The notes: generated by a model not told the origin, from the letters alone. 64,000 nucleotides of DNA from Vreelandella jeotgali Hwa (GCF_000334215.1 NZ_AMQY01000025.1:62001-126000), one strand, 5' to 3'; shown: positions 30,332-41,479, numbered from the stretch's first letter. Made by a program: numbers and translations.

Positions 30332-30373
30332 CCATGGAAACCGGGCCATGAAAATTCGGCCATGGAAACCGGG
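30332..30373. repeat. 14-bp tandem repeat, 3 copies
   Basis: CCATGGAAACCGGG, CCATGAAAATTCGG, CCATGGAAACCGGG at 30332, 30346 and 30360. Copies 1 and 3 are identical. Intergenic between fliD and nhaD. Confidence 0.85.
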
Positions 30374-30627
30374 CATTGTTGCAATACGCCGCCGGTCTTA
30401 TCAGCCAGCTCGTGTGGCCGATTCCTTTTATCGATCTATCAGGTTTACGCCAAGGGGCTGAAAGATGCTATTCCACCAACGGCTAATTTCCAGAAAAAAC
30501 ACTGAATCAACACGTTAAGGCCGTTGTTCATTCGCTTTTCTTACGTATCTTATGGCCGGGACGCCTGATAGCATAGCCGGCGCAATACGCTTTCTCTTGA
30601 TGTCCGGCCGTAAGGAAAAACGTCGTC

Positions 30628-32103
30628 ATGAAACAGCTAGCCATGCTTCTGCGCCAGCCGCGATCCCTTCGCCGCTGGCCTTTTTTGTTGGTCGCTCCGT
30701 TACTGCTGGTCAGCCTGCCCGGCTATGCGGTAACCGGCGAGCTTGACCTGACAGGCAAGGGGATCGGCCTGTTTGCCGTTGCGATCTTCGTGCTTGCGTA
30801 CCTGTTGGTCATTGCCGAAGAAAAGATCCACATGCGCAAGTCCAAGCCGGTACTGGTCGCGGCGGGCCTTATCTGGGGGCTGATTGGCTGGGTGTATGTG
30901 CAGAACGGCATGAGCGCGGCCTCCGAGCATGCGTTTCGCATGACGCTGCTGGAGTTCACCGAGCTGATGCTGTTCCTGCTGGTGGCCATGACCTACATCA
31001 ACGCCATGGAAGAGCGTCGCGTTTTCGACAAGCTGCGCTCCTGGATGCTGATCAAGGGATTCAGCTACCGCACGCTTTTCTGGATTACCGGGGGGCTGGC
31101 CTTTGTGCTCTCTCCGATTGCCGACAACCTCACCACGGCACTGCTGATGTGTGCGGTTATCACCAAAGTGGCCGAAGGCGACAAGCGGTTTATCAATCTG
31201 GCGTGCATCAACGTGGTGATTGCGGCCAACGCCGGCGGCGCGTTCAGCCCCTTTGGCGATATTACCACCCTGATGGTATGGCAGGCGGGGCTGGTCGGCT
31301 TTCAGGAGTTTTTCAACCTGTTCGTGCCCTCGCTGGTCAACTTCCTCGTGCCGGCCGTGATCATGAGCCTGTTCATCAAGAGCGCCAAACCTTCAAGCGT
31401 GCTTGAGGATGTCTCGCTCAAGCGCGGCGCCATCCGCATCGTGCTGCTTTTTCTGCTGACTATCGTGACCGCGGTGCTCTGCCATACGCTGCTGCACCTG
31501 CCGCCGGTGCTGGGCATGATGACCGGGCTGGGCTACCTGCAGTTCTTCGGCTACTACCTGCGCCAGAGCCTGCCCCGCTCGCTGGCGCGCAAGCGCGAAC
31601 GCTACAGCCGCCGGGGAGATGACAAAAAGCTCGCCCAGCTGGGCAGCGTGGTGCCCTTCGATGTTTTCAGCCGGGTTGCCCGGGCCGAGTGGGATACGCT
31701 GCTGTTTTTCTATGGCGTGGTGATGTGCGTCGGCGGTCTGGGCTTCATGGGCTATCTGGGCCTGCTGTCGGAAACGCTGTACGGCAGCTGGGATGCCACC
31801 TGGGCCAACGTCACCCTGGGCGCGGTTTCTTCGCTGGTGGATAACATACCGGTGATGTTTGCCGTGCTGACCATGGAGCCGGACATGTCCCACGGCCACT
31901 GGCTGCTGATTACCCTGACCGCCGGCGTCGGTGGCAGCCTGCTGTCGATCGGCTCGGCGGCCGGCGTCGCGGTCATGGGCCATGCGCGCGGCGCCTACAC
32001 CTTCATGGGGCACCTGCGCTGGATGCCGGTGATTATGCTGGGCTACATTGCCAGCATTCTGGTTCACCTCTGGCTCAACGCCGACAGCTTCGCCATCGGC
32101 TAA
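30628..32103 (+). CDS. nhaD: Na+/H+ antiporter NhaD
   Basis: A 491-aa polytopic inner-membrane antiporter of the NhaD family (ion-transporter superfamily), which exports Na+ or Li+ in exchange for protons in halophilic and alkaliphilic bacteria. The N-terminus has a possible signal-like first helix ending in GYAVTG. Conserved polar helices include SPIADNLTTALLMCAVITKV, NAGGAFSPFGDITTLMVWQ and VSSLVDNIPVMFAVL, with acidic residues in membrane segments expected to bind Na+. A single-gene unit; ribosome-binding site AAGGA. Confidence 0.94.
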   Translation: MKQLAMLLRQPRSLRRWPFLLVAPLLLVSLPGYAVTGELDLTGKGIGLFAVAIFVLAYLLVIAEEKIHMRKSKPVLVAAGLIWGLIGWVYVQNGMSAASEHAFRMTLLEFTELMLFLLVAMTYINAMEERRVFDKLRSWMLIKGFSYRTLFWITGGLAFVLSPIADNLTTALLMCAVITKVAEGDKRFINLACINVVIAANAGGAFSPFGDITTLMVWQAGLVGFQEFFNLFVPSLVNFLVPAVIMSLFIKSAKPSSVLEDVSLKRGAIRIVLLFLLTIVTAVLCHTLLHLPPVLGMMTGLGYLQFFGYYLRQSLPRSLARKRERYSRRGDDKKLAQLGSVVPFDVFSRVARAEWDTLLFFYGVVMCVGGLGFMGYLGLLSETLYGSWDATWANVTLGAVSSLVDNIPVMFAVLTMEPDMSHGHWLLITLTAGVGGSLLSIGSAAGVAVMGHARGAYTFMGHLRWMPVIMLGYIASILVHLWLNADSFAIG

Positions 32104-32127
32104 CACAGCCTCTCACGCCCGGTCCGG

Positions 32128-32850
32128 CTACGCCTGGCCGGGCAGCCTCACCGGCCCGACACGCTTGACCACTCGCTGCCAGGCCGGGTCCTCTTCAATA
32201 CGCTGGATGAACGCGGCAATGGCCGGATAGCCGTTGCCCGCGTCATCCAGCGCTCGCGTCAGACCCAGCGCCTGCAGCGGGAAGCTCATCTGAATATCCG
32301 CACCGCTCGGCCAGCCCGGGGCAAACTCGCCATGCCGGGCCAGGTGCGCCTCGATCAGCGCCAGGTGACGGTCGAGCTGCGGCGTCAGAAACCGCTGGTT
32401 GACCGCCTTGCTCACACCTCTGACGACCGGCCTGACCGGCCAGGGCGACTGCCCGGGCAGCTTGCCGAAGATCAGCTGCATCACCAGCAGCGGCATCAGC
32501 GAGCCCTCGGCGTAGTGCAGCCAGTAACGGTAATCGACCCAGCCCTGCGTATCGTCGGCTGCCGGCTGGCAGCGCCTTTGACCATGCTCCTGGCCATGCC
32601 CTTGACCATGCCCTTGTTGACCATAGTGCGCCAGCAAATACTCGATGATGGCGCCGGATTCGGCCACGGTCTGTTCGCCGTCGGTAATCACCGGCGACTT
32701 GCCCAGCGGATGCACCTGCCTGAGCGAACTCGGCGCCAGACCGTCGGCGTTGCGCTGGTATTCCACCAGCTCATGGTCGAGCTCGAGCACTTCCAGCAGC
32801 CACAGGATGCGGTGCGAGCGGGATTGTTCCAGATGATGGAGGCGAATCAT
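32128..32850 (-). CDS. glutathione S-transferase family protein
   Basis: A 240-aa soluble GST. The N-terminal thioredoxin-like domain starts MIRLHHLEQSRSHRILWLLE with the conserved cis-Pro segment GKSPVITDG and the ESGAIIEYL glutathione-binding motif. An all-alpha C-terminal domain follows. Between them, residues about 79-92 form a tandem GHGQ-type repeat (QGHGQGHGQEHGQ) encoded by 12-bp repeats. It is likely co-transcribed with the DUF2835 gene upstream (16 bp gap). Substrate unknown. Confidence 0.9.
   Translation of the reverse strand: MIRLHHLEQSRSHRILWLLEVLELDHELVEYQRNADGLAPSSLRQVHPLGKSPVITDGEQTVAESGAIIEYLLAHYGQQGHGQGHGQEHGQRRCQPAADDTQGWVDYRYWLHYAEGSLMPLLVMQLIFGKLPGQSPWPVRPVVRGVSKAVNQRFLTPQLDRHLALIEAHLARHGEFAPGWPSGADIQMSFPLQALGLTRALDDAGNGYPAIAAFIQRIEEDPAWQRVVKRVGPVRLPGQA
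32579..32614 (-). repeat. 12-bp in-frame tandem repeat within the GST gene
   Basis: TGACCATGCTCC, TGGCCATGCCCT, TGACCATGCCCT (32579-32614), followed by a degenerate fourth copy. In frame it codes for a GHGQ/EHGQ linker between the two GST domains. Confidence 0.8.
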
Positions 32851-32866
32851 GGGGGGAACTCCGAAA

Positions 32867-33094
32867 TCAGCGGAGCGCCAGCGGCTGAATGCGCTGAAAG
32901 CGCCCCTCCGGGGAAAATGTCAGCCGATACAGGCCGTGTACGCCGTCACGGGTTACCACGCGGCGCAGCGCCTCGGCCGGAAATACTACGCGGCGCCCGT
33001 CCAGGCTGCGCGTACGCACGTTGGCAACGCTGCCGGCGTAGTAGGCCAGACACTCGTCGTATGTCAGGTCAATGACGACATCAATACTGGGCAT
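32867..33094 (-). CDS. DUF2835 family protein
   Basis: A 75-aa protein of unknown function. The family pattern is recognisable: N-terminal beta strand, then ECLAYYAG, then VRTRSLDGRRVVFPAEALRRVVTRDGVHGLYRLTF. Small, soluble, no cysteines. It sits between a c-di-GMP enzyme and a GST gene on the same strand. Its size and all-beta look suggest a small nucleic-acid- or ligand-binding barrel, but that is a guess. Confidence 0.85.
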   Translation of the reverse strand: MPSIDVVIDLTYDECLAYYAGSVANVRTRSLDGRRVVFPAEALRRVVTRDGVHGLYRLTFSPEGRFQRIQPLALR

Positions 33095-33169
33095 GGGTGT
33101 GGAATACAGATACCGGTTCCGGGCGTTAACGTCAGCCCCACGTCATACCGGCGGCCACACCGGCGGCGC

Positions 33170-34906
33170 TCAGGGCTCGGGCATCGTGGCCAGGGTGAGC
33201 CACTCTTCGCGTTCCTGCCAGTCGACCAGCCACGGTGCCATGGCGGCCGGCGGCATGGGACGGGCAATACCATAGCCCTGGGCGAGCGGGCAGCCAAGCG
33301 CTATGAGCGCCCGGGCATGATTCAGGGTTTCCACCCCTTCGGCAAGCATCGGGCGGCTGAAACGATTGGCCATGTAGATCACGCTTTCGACGATGGCCAT
33401 GTCGTCGAGGTCGGTCAGCATATCACGGACAAAGCTCTGGTCGATCTTGATCAGGCTGACCGGCAGCCGCCGCATGTGCGTCAGCGAGGAAAAGCCGGTG
33501 CCGAAGTCATCAATGGCAAAGCTGATGCCCAGCGCCTGGCAGTACGCCATGGTTTCCAGCGCGGCTTCGATATCGTGCAGGGCGGCGCTTTCCAGCACTT
33601 CCAGCTTGAGCATGCCGGGCGAGACTTGCGGATAGTCGGCCAGCATTTCGCCCAGCCGCCGGCTAAAGCGATCGTCCAGCAGGTGGGTGGGGCTGATATT
33701 CACGCTGATCGGCAGCGCGATGTCTTCCTTTTGCCACTGCACCAGCTGTTGCAGCGCGGCATCCAACACCCATTCGCCCAGGTCGACTTCCAGCCAGGTC
33801 GCTTCGATCACCGGCAAGAACGCCGCCGGTGACAGCAGCCCCTCGCGGGGATGCTGCCAGCGCACCAGCGCCTCGACGCCCACGACTTCGCCGCTGTGCA
33901 TATCGACCTGGGGCTGATAGTGCAGGCGCAGCTCGTCCTCCCTGATGGCATCATGGAAGCGCTGGCGTTGCTCGTTGCGCACCTGTAGCTGGCGGTCGTG
34001 CTCCGGGTCGAAAACGTGCCAGGTATCGCGTCCGCGCTGCTTGGCGCGGTACATGGCCTGGTTGGCGTGGCGCAGCAGGACGTCGCCCTGGGCGGCGTCC
34101 TGCGGGTACAGCGTCACCCCGAGGCTCGCCGAGAGCTGGAGGCTGCGCCCTTCGATCATCAGCGGTTTGCGAATAGCCGCCAGCAACTCCCGGAAGTAAT
34201 CGTCATCCACGGGATGATGCAGCAACAGCACGAATTCATCGCCGCCGACGCGAGCCATGATGTCATCACCGAACAGCATGTGGCTGATGCGCTGCGAAAA
34301 GCTGGAAAGCAGCACATCGCCGATATCATTGCCGAAGACATCGTTGACCTTTTTGAAGAAATCGATATCCAGGGTGCAAATCGCCAGCCGCAGGTCGTTT
34401 CGGTCGACATAGTCCATGGATTCCTGAATCAGCTGGGTCAACAGCTGCAGGTTGGGCAGGCCGGTGAGCGCGTCGAAGTACACTTCGCGGCTCAAATGCC
34501 GCGCCTGGGCAGGGATAACCGACAGATCGGCCAGCACGGCGACGTGGTGCGAGAGCTCGCCCTGGTGATTGCGGACACCGCGCACCGACATCAGCCCCGG
34601 GTACAGCTCGCCATCGCGGTGACGATAGGTCACACGGGTTTTGCACTGGCCGTGACGACGCAGCTCTTCCTGAACCAGCACCGCACTGGTGTCGTTGTCC
34701 TGCGCCAGAATGCTGAAGGCGTCGGGGGTTTTGCCGCGAATATCTTCGGGCAGATAGCCGGTCAGGTGGGTAAAGGCCGGATTGACGTGGGTAACGCGGT
34801 TATGGGCATCGGTGATGATCAGCGCCTCATTGGCCTGATGAAACACCGTGTCGGTAACGGCGTCTGTGTCATTGGACACCGGACGTTGCAACGTCGGTGG
34901 GCACAT
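33170..34906 (-). CDS. PAS-GGDEF-EAL cyclic-di-GMP phosphodiesterase/cyclase
   Basis: A 578-aa cytoplasmic signalling protein: PAS (about 15-135), GGDEF with intact GGDEF motif at 221-225, EAL with intact EAL at 345-347. EAL catalytic motifs DDFGTGFSSLTHM and EGVET are present, so phosphodiesterase activity is expected; the GGDEF domain may be an active cyclase or GTP sensor. The inhibitory-site RxxD is not conserved (FGDD). No transmembrane segment. A second diguanylate cyclase lies upstream on the same strand. Confidence 0.93.
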   Translation of the reverse strand: MCPPTLQRPVSNDTDAVTDTVFHQANEALIITDAHNRVTHVNPAFTHLTGYLPEDIRGKTPDAFSILAQDNDTSAVLVQEELRRHGQCKTRVTYRHRDGELYPGLMSVRGVRNHQGELSHHVAVLADLSVIPAQARHLSREVYFDALTGLPNLQLLTQLIQESMDYVDRNDLRLAICTLDIDFFKKVNDVFGNDIGDVLLSSFSQRISHMLFGDDIMARVGGDEFVLLLHHPVDDDYFRELLAAIRKPLMIEGRSLQLSASLGVTLYPQDAAQGDVLLRHANQAMYRAKQRGRDTWHVFDPEHDRQLQVRNEQRQRFHDAIREDELRLHYQPQVDMHSGEVVGVEALVRWQHPREGLLSPAAFLPVIEATWLEVDLGEWVLDAALQQLVQWQKEDIALPISVNISPTHLLDDRFSRRLGEMLADYPQVSPGMLKLEVLESAALHDIEAALETMAYCQALGISFAIDDFGTGFSSLTHMRRLPVSLIKIDQSFVRDMLTDLDDMAIVESVIYMANRFSRPMLAEGVETLNHARALIALGCPLAQGYGIARPMPPAAMAPWLVDWQEREEWLTLATMPEP

Positions 34907-35231
34907 GCCATTGCTCCCTGGATTGCCTGGCGCCGGGGCCGGCGGTTGTTGTTGTATGGGTCTGCCTGAACGCTGCTACCCAATCAATCTACATGATTGT
35001 TTTATATCAGCATTTTATGCAAGCACTGCACAACGATTTTCTATAACCTTTTTATATGTCCTTTTTCCATGACCTTTTTCCATGATCTTTTTACATGGCT
35101 TGTTTATCGGGCCTGTTTATAGGGCCCTTTACACCGGATGACGTGTCAAAAGGATCGACGCCGACACGCGTTAGCGGCGCCCGCCATGCCCCGCGCCGTA
35201 TGCCCGAGGGCAATTATCGCGGCGCCCATCG
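34907..35231. other. AT-rich gap between the two c-di-GMP genes
   Basis: These 325 bp have no supported gene. The stretch 34980-35110 is much more AT-rich than its surroundings and includes a 13-bp tandem repeat (35056-35094). It should contain the promoter of the PAS-GGDEF-EAL gene; TATAAA-like hexamers exist but no good pair. Confidence 0.55.
35056..35094. repeat. 13-bp tandem repeat, 3 or more copies
   Basis: ATGTCCTTTTTCC, ATGACCTTTTTCC, ATGATCTTTTTAC at 35056, 35069 and 35082, with degenerate copies on both sides. Upstream of the PAS-GGDEF-EAL gene. Confidence 0.85.
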
Positions 35232-36521
35232 TCATACCGAGGCGGGCTCGGAGGCAACGGCGGTGTCGCGCCCGCGATGCTTGGCTGCGTACAGCGCCTG
35301 GTCAACGCGGTTGATGAGCGATTCGTGCGTTTCGTCCGGCTGGTATTCGGCAACGCCGATGCTCACCGTAATGCGGTGCCCGAAAAACGTCTGCCCGCGC
35401 ACGTTGTGCAGAATCCGCTCGGCCAGCACCCAGGCGCCCTGGTGGCCGGTGCCGTGCAGCAGTACGGCAAACTCTTCTCCGCCCCAGCGGGCCAGCAGGT
35501 CGCTGGCGCGCAGACAGCCACTGAGGCACTGCGCCAGCTGTTGAAGGATGAGATCGCCGCGATCGTGGCCGTGGGTGTCGTTCACCTGCTTGAAGTGGTC
35601 GATATCAAACAGCAGCAGGGAAAAGGGCTGCGTCTCGTTGACGCAGCGGGCCAGCGCGGCGTCAAAGGCCCGGCGGTTGTAGGCGCCGGTGAGGTGGTCG
35701 TTCATCGCCTGGGTTTCCAGCTTTTCTTCCATGCGCTTGCGCTCGGCAATATCGTGGAAGACGGAAACGTAGTGGCACACTTGACCGTCGGCGTCGGGAA
35801 CCGCGCTGATCGACTGCCACAGCGGGTATATATCGCCATACTTGTTGCGGTTCCAGATCTCTCCCTGCCAGTGGCCGGTGTCCACCAGCGTCTGCCATAG
35901 CCGTTGATAGAAGGTGACGTCGTGACGCCCGGACTTGAACAGCCGGGGCGTTTGCCCGATCACTTCGTGGCTCTGGTAGCCGGTAATATCGGTAAAGGCC
36001 TGGTTGACCCGGCGGATTACCATGTTGGTATCGGTAATCAGCGTCGCCTGGCCGGTATCGAAGGCGGCGGCCATCAGGCGCAGCTCACGCTCCTGGGCGC
36101 GGCGGCGGGTCACGTCTTCCTTGATGGTCACATAGCTGACAATGTCGCCGCTGGTGTTTTTCACCGGGGTAATGGTCTGAACTTCGCGATAGAGCTCGCC
36201 GCTCTTGCGCCGGTTCAACAGCTCGCCTTCCCATATCCGCCCGGCTTGCAGGGTGGACCAGAGATCGTCGTAGACGGCATCGGGGGTCTCGCCCGACTGG
36301 ATGACCGCGGGCGTCCTGCCCAGCAGCTCTTCCCGGGCATAGCCGGTCACATCCAGAAAGCGCTGATTGACGAATTCCAGATGGCCGTTGGTATCGGTAA
36401 TCGCCGTGGCCACGGGGCTTTGTTCGACGGCGATGTAGAGCTGTTCAAAGCGTTCCTGCAGGTCCGCCTGGCCGCTGCCGCCGGACCGGGTAAACGCCTT
36501 TTTCAGGGGTGGCTTGTCCAT
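35232..36521 (-). CDS. PAS-PAS diguanylate cyclase
   Basis: A 429-aa cytoplasmic protein: PAS 1 (about 25-140), PAS 2 (about 148-262), then GGDEF domain with the active-site motif GGEEF at 347-351. The allosteric I-site RASD lies at 338-341, five residues upstream, so product inhibition is expected. Metal-binding FDIDHFKQVNDTHGH is intact. It makes c-di-GMP from two GTP. The signal sensed by the PAS domains is unknown. Confidence 0.93.
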   Translation of the reverse strand: MDKPPLKKAFTRSGGSGQADLQERFEQLYIAVEQSPVATAITDTNGHLEFVNQRFLDVTGYAREELLGRTPAVIQSGETPDAVYDDLWSTLQAGRIWEGELLNRRKSGELYREVQTITPVKNTSGDIVSYVTIKEDVTRRRAQERELRLMAAAFDTGQATLITDTNMVIRRVNQAFTDITGYQSHEVIGQTPRLFKSGRHDVTFYQRLWQTLVDTGHWQGEIWNRNKYGDIYPLWQSISAVPDADGQVCHYVSVFHDIAERKRMEEKLETQAMNDHLTGAYNRRAFDAALARCVNETQPFSLLLFDIDHFKQVNDTHGHDRGDLILQQLAQCLSGCLRASDLLARWGGEEFAVLLHGTGHQGAWVLAERILHNVRGQTFFGHRITVSIGVAEYQPDETHESLINRVDQALYAAKHRGRDTAVASEPASV

Positions 36522-36539
36522 GGCCGCCGCCCTCCTGTA

Positions 36540-36559
36540 GTGACCGACAGTGACCGACT
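36540..36559. repeat. 10-bp tandem duplication upstream of the diguanylate cyclase
   Basis: GTGACCGACA and GTGACCGACT, 9 of 10 identical, 19 bp upstream of the diguanylate cyclase start. Confidence 0.6.
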
Positions 36560-36709
36560 GCCTGCCGTGCCCGCAACCGGGAGACAGAGCAGGAAAATAA
36601 TAAACAACCGTAACCGGATGTTATCGTCGCGCCTACCGCTTGAGGAGGTTGAGGAAAGTTAGTCGGCCGGAGCTTGACGTACATCAAGCCACAGCGGCGC
36701 GCCGGCGCC

Positions 36710-37861
36710 TTATGGCGATGCCGTGCGAATGACCACGAGATTGTCCCGGTGAATCAGCGAGGACGCTTCCACATAGCCCAGCAGCGCCTCGATGCGGTCG
36801 CTGGGCTGGCCGGCCAGGGTGCGCGCCTCGTCGGCTCCGTAGTTGATCAGCCCCTTGGCCACCAGGGTGCCCCGGGCATCCACGCAGGCCACCATGTCGC
36901 CGCGACGAAACGCCCCCTGCACCCGGCTCACACCCACCGACAAGAGGCTGGAGCCGCGTTCGCGCAGTACCTGTACCGCGCCGGCATCGAGTGTCAGGGT
37001 GCCGCGCACTCTGAGGTGGCCGGCCAGCCAGCGCTTGCGCGCCGCCAGCGGCGCCTGCACCGGGCGCAGCAGCGTACCAAGCGGCTCGCCCGCCATCAGC
37101 TGGGTCAGCACGCCAGGGCGACGGCCGCTGGCAATCACCGTAACGGCACCGGAGCGCGCGGCCAGCCGGGCGGCGCGCACCTTGGTGCTCATGCCGCCGC
37201 GCCCCAGCGCCCCGCCACCGCCGGCCACATCGGCCAGGCGCGGATCGTCGGCCCGGCCTTCAGCGATCAATCCGGCGTCGGGGTCATGGCGGGGGTCAGC
37301 GTCAAACAGCCCTTCCTGATCGGTGAGCAGCAGCAGCGCGTCGGCTTCCAACAGGTTGGCCACCAGCGCGCCCAGGGTGTCGTTATCGCCGAAGCGGATT
37401 TCATCGGTGACCACGGTGTCGTTTTCGTTGACCACCGGCACCGCGCGCATTTCCACCAGCGTCCGCAGCGCCGAGAGCGCGTTGAGGTAGCGCTTGCGGT
37501 TGGAAAGGTCATCGTGGGTCAGCAGGATCTGCGCGGTCAGCACGTCGTGGCGGGCAAAGTGCTGCTCGTAGCACTGGGTCAGGCCGTTTTGCCCCACGGC
37601 GGCAGCGGCCTGCAGCTCGTGGACCTCGCCGGGGCGTGCCTGCCAGCCCAGCCGCGACATCCCCGCGGCCACGGCGCCGGACGATACCAGCACCACCTCG
37701 ACGCCGCGATGATGCAGCGCGGCAATCTGGTCGACCCAGTCGCCGATGGCGGCCTCATCCAGCCCGCGGCCGTCGTTGGTCAGCAATGAACTGCCGATCT
37801 TGACGACGACCCGCCGCGCCTGCGACAGCGCCTCGCGCCCCGGCTGCTGCTCATTGTTCAC
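36710..37861 (-). CDS. proB: glutamate 5-kinase
   Basis: A 383-aa enzyme for the first step of proline synthesis, feedback-inhibited by proline in the family. Amino-acid kinase domain: [54 protein letters not shown]-terminal PUA domain (about 285-375) follows. It is downstream of obgE on the same strand (83 bp), the common rplU-rpmA-obgE-proB order. Proline is also an osmolyte, relevant for a halophile. Confidence 0.97.
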   Translation of the reverse strand: MNNEQQPGREALSQARRVVVKIGSSLLTNDGRGLDEAAIGDWVDQIAALHHRGVEVVLVSSGAVAAGMSRLGWQARPGEVHELQAAAAVGQNGLTQCYEQHFARHDVLTAQILLTHDDLSNRKRYLNALSALRTLVEMRAVPVVNENDTVVTDEIRFGDNDTLGALVANLLEADALLLLTDQEGLFDADPRHDPDAGLIAEGRADDPRLADVAGGGGALGRGGMSTKVRAARLAARSGAVTVIASGRRPGVLTQLMAGEPLGTLLRPVQAPLAARKRWLAGHLRVRGTLTLDAGAVQVLRERGSSLLSVGVSRVQGAFRRGDMVACVDARGTLVAKGLINYGADEARTLAGQPSDRIEALLGYVEASSLIHRDNLVVIRTASP

Positions 37862-37944
37862 GATGCGGCTCCCTTCCCTCTATCGTTGGCGGTGTAAACG
37901 TCGACGGTGCGATCCGTTGCGTGGCTCAGGGCCGAAGCGCGCGA

Positions 37945-39192
<1,248 letters not shown>

Positions 39193-39263
39193 CTACCGTT
39201 CCTGCATTCTGCGGTCCGGGCCGGTTTGCCACAATACGTGCCCCACACGGCCTACCCGGACAA

Positions 39264-39288
39264 AAAAGCCCCGCCGTGGCGGGGCTTT
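39264..39288 (-). terminator. terminator after rpmA
   Basis: AAAGCCCCGCC / GGCGGGGCTTT stem with a 2-base loop, followed on the minus strand by TTTTTTG. Located between rpmA and obgE, so obgE is expressed by read-through or its own promoter. Confidence 0.88.
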
Positions 39289-39311
39289 GAGTTCGCGGGC
39301 AGCGGTGTCGC

Positions 39312-39569
39312 TTACGCGGACACGATGCTGACGAACTTGCGGTTCTTCGGACCCTTTTTCTCGAACTGGATCACGCCTTCGTTCAGAGCAAACAGGGTGT
39401 CATCCTTGCCGATACCCACGCCGGCACCGGGGTGAAACTTGGTGCCGCGCTGACGCACGATGATGTTGCCCGGCGTTACCGCCTGGCCACCAAAGAGCTT
39501 CACGCCAAGGCGTTTGGATTCACTGTCGCGACCGTTACGTGTGGAACCGGCGGCTTTCTTGTGTGCCAT
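39312..39569 (-). CDS. rpmA: 50S ribosomal protein L27
   Basis: An 85-aa ribosomal protein reaching toward the peptidyl-transferase centre. It starts [20 protein letters not shown] and contains [22 protein letters not shown], fully conserved. 31 bp downstream of rplU in the same operon. Confidence 0.98.
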   Translation of the reverse strand: MAHKKAAGSTRNGRDSESKRLGVKLFGGQAVTPGNIIVRQRGTKFHPGAGVGIGKDDTLFALNEGVIQFEKKGPKNRKFVSIVSA

Positions 39570-39600
39570 GGTTAATACCTCCTTGAAGGAAAATAACCGC

Positions 39601-39912
39601 TTACGCGGTAATTCCGGTGATCTTGACTTCAGTGTACCACTGACGATGGCCCTGGCGGGTCATGCTGTGCTTGCGGCGGCGAAACTTGATGATCCGGACC
39701 TTGTCACCGCGACCGTGATCGATCACTTCGCCGGTCACCTTGGCGCCGCTGACGGACGGCGTGCCGATTTTGACGTCGTTGCCGTCGTCAACCATCAGCA
39801 CCTGATCAAACTCGATGGTATCGCCGGTGGGGCGCTCGAGCTTTTCGAGCTTGAGCGTCTGGCCTTCCTGAACGCGGTACTGCTTGCCACCGCTCTTGAT
39901 TACTGCGTACAT
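39601..39912 (-). CDS. rplU: 50S ribosomal protein L21
   Basis: A 103-aa 23S rRNA-binding protein. Start ATG 39912 ([14 protein letters not shown]) is the universal L21 start; 13 upstream codons are dismissed. Ends [15 protein letters not shown], full length. First gene of rplU-rpmA-(obgE-proB), driven by a promoter at 40071-40099. Confidence 0.98.
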   Translation of the reverse strand: MYAVIKSGGKQYRVQEGQTLKLEKLERPTGDTIEFDQVLMVDDGNDVKIGTPSVSGAKVTGEVIDHGRGDKVRIIKFRRRKHSMTRQGHRQWYTEVKITGITA

Positions 39913-40283
39913 GTCTCTACTCCGGAACGGATTACAATGGCAGCAGGCCATCAGGCGCTGCCGCCACGCTCATCGCGCCTGGCTCTTGTTCGATGCGCGC
40001 ACGATCGACCTGCGGCGAGTGGCGCCCCTTTTGGCAGCCATCTGACAGGGAGCATGACGAGCGGGCGCGCATTATAGCCTCGTCGCGGCACAACCACAAC
40101 CACCCGCCAACATCAAGCACCCGGCCGCCTTCATGCCGTGTAGCCGGCACCTTGACGCCCACCCGGCGCCCCCATAGCATGACCTTCATCCGTTTTTCCC
40201 GGCGTCGGGCGTGTGGCCGCTTTTCCCTTTTTGTGCCACTGCGCTTTTCCTCTTCGTACGCCGGCCCTACTTTGCCGCATTGA
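39913..40283. other. rplU-ispB divergent intergenic region
   Basis: These 371 bp hold the rplU promoter (40071-40099) and its leader of about 150 nt. No gene is supported. A clear ispB promoter was not seen. Confidence 0.6.
40071..40099 (-). promoter_or_regulatory. sigma-70 promoter of rplU-rpmA
   Basis: Minus strand: -35 TTGTGG (40099-40094), 17-bp spacer, perfect -10 TATAAT (40076-40071). Leader of about 150 nt before rplU. Confidence 0.7.
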
Positions 40284-41306
40284 ATGGAATCCATGACCAC
40301 CGACACCCCCGCCTCAACGCCTGCCAGTTCGTCACCGCTACATGCGGCAGTCGCCGATGACTTTGCGGCGGTCGACCGCACCATGACCGAGCAGCTCAGC
40401 TCCCGGGTGCCGCTGGTCGAGGCCATCAGCGGCTATATTGTCAAAAGCGGCGGCAAGCGCGTGCGGCCGCTGCTGGTGCTGCTGGCCGCCCGCGCGCTGG
40501 GTTACGGCGGCGAGACTCGGGGCGGCGACAAGCACATTACGCTTGCCACGCTGATCGAATTCATGCACACCTCGACGCTGCTCCACGACGACGTGGTCGA
40601 CGAGTCCGGCCTGCGCCGAGGCAAACAGACGGCCAACGACGCCTGGGGCAACGCGCCCTCGGTGCTGGTGGGCGACTTTCTCTACTCGCGTTCCTTCCAG
40701 ATGATGGTCGACGTGGGCTCCATGCGCATCATGGAAATTCTCTCCGCTGCCACCTGTGTAATCGCCGAGGGCGAAGTCCGCCAGCTGACCAACATCGGCA
40801 ACCCCTCGGTCAGCGAAGACGACTACTTCGCCACCATCCAGGGCAAAACCGCCCAGCTGTTCGAGGCGGCCTCACAAACCGGCGCCGTCATCGCCGAGGC
40901 CACGCCGGAGCAGGAAGAAGCGCTCAAGCTCTACGGCCGCTATCTGGGGCTGGCGTTCCAGCTGGTCGATGATCTGCTCGACTATCAGGGCGACGCGGAC
41001 GCCATGGGCAAGAACGTCGGCGATGATCTTGCCGAGGGCAAGCCTACCCTGCCGCTGCTGCGCGCCATGCAAAAAGGCACGCCGGAACAGGCCAAACTGA
41101 TCCGCCAGGCCATCCGCCAGGGCGGACTCGACCGGCTGGATGAAGTGCTCGACATTGTCCACGCCACCGGCGCGCTCGACGACACTCGCGACTACGCCAA
41201 CCGGATGGCCGACAAGGCGCTCTCCCAGCTGAATACCCTGCCACCCAGCGAATTCCGCGACACCATGCAGCAGCTGGCCCGCGCCGCCGTGGAGCGCACG
41301 ACCTGA
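40284..41306 (+). CDS. ispB: octaprenyl (polyprenyl) diphosphate synthase
   Basis: A 340-aa trans-prenyltransferase making the ubiquinone side chain. The two aspartate-rich motifs are DDVVD at 102-106 and DDLLD near 229; GGKRVRPLL binds the isopentenyl diphosphate. It is divergent from rplU, as in E. coli. The ATG at 40284 or the one three codons later (40293) may be the start; neither has a strong ribosome-binding site. Chain length cannot be read from the sequence. Confidence 0.94.
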   Translation: MESMTTDTPASTPASSSPLHAAVADDFAAVDRTMTEQLSSRVPLVEAISGYIVKSGGKRVRPLLVLLAARALGYGGETRGGDKHITLATLIEFMHTSTLLHDDVVDESGLRRGKQTANDAWGNAPSVLVGDFLYSRSFQMMVDVGSMRIMEILSAATCVIAEGEVRQLTNIGNPSVSEDDYFATIQGKTAQLFEAASQTGAVIAEATPEQEEALKLYGRYLGLAFQLVDDLLDYQGDADAMGKNVGDDLAEGKPTLPLLRAMQKGTPEQAKLIRQAIRQGGLDRLDEVLDIVHATGALDDTRDYANRMADKALSQLNTLPPSEFRDTMQQLARAAVERTT

Positions 41307-41479
41307 CCGGCCCGCCAGCAGGGCTATCAACGTTAAGCTCAATGCCTGGGCGAGCCGTCAACCGGTCGGCGAAGGGCGCTATAAATCCATCCCTGGACGC
41401 TACCTACGCCATCCCTGGCGTAGAACCCCTCGCCGACCTGTCCCCGGCTCTCTGGACATAACCAGCAGCTGGAAAAAGC

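Larger units (their letters stand above)
30173..30627. other. fliD-nhaD divergent intergenic region
   Basis: About 455 bp with no supported gene. It holds a fliD promoter candidate (30267-30296), recurring ATCCGT motifs near 30215-30265, a 14-bp x3 tandem repeat (30332-30373), and a weak nhaD promoter candidate (TTGTTC at 30524-30529, 16 bp, TATCTT at 30546-30551). Confidence 0.55.
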
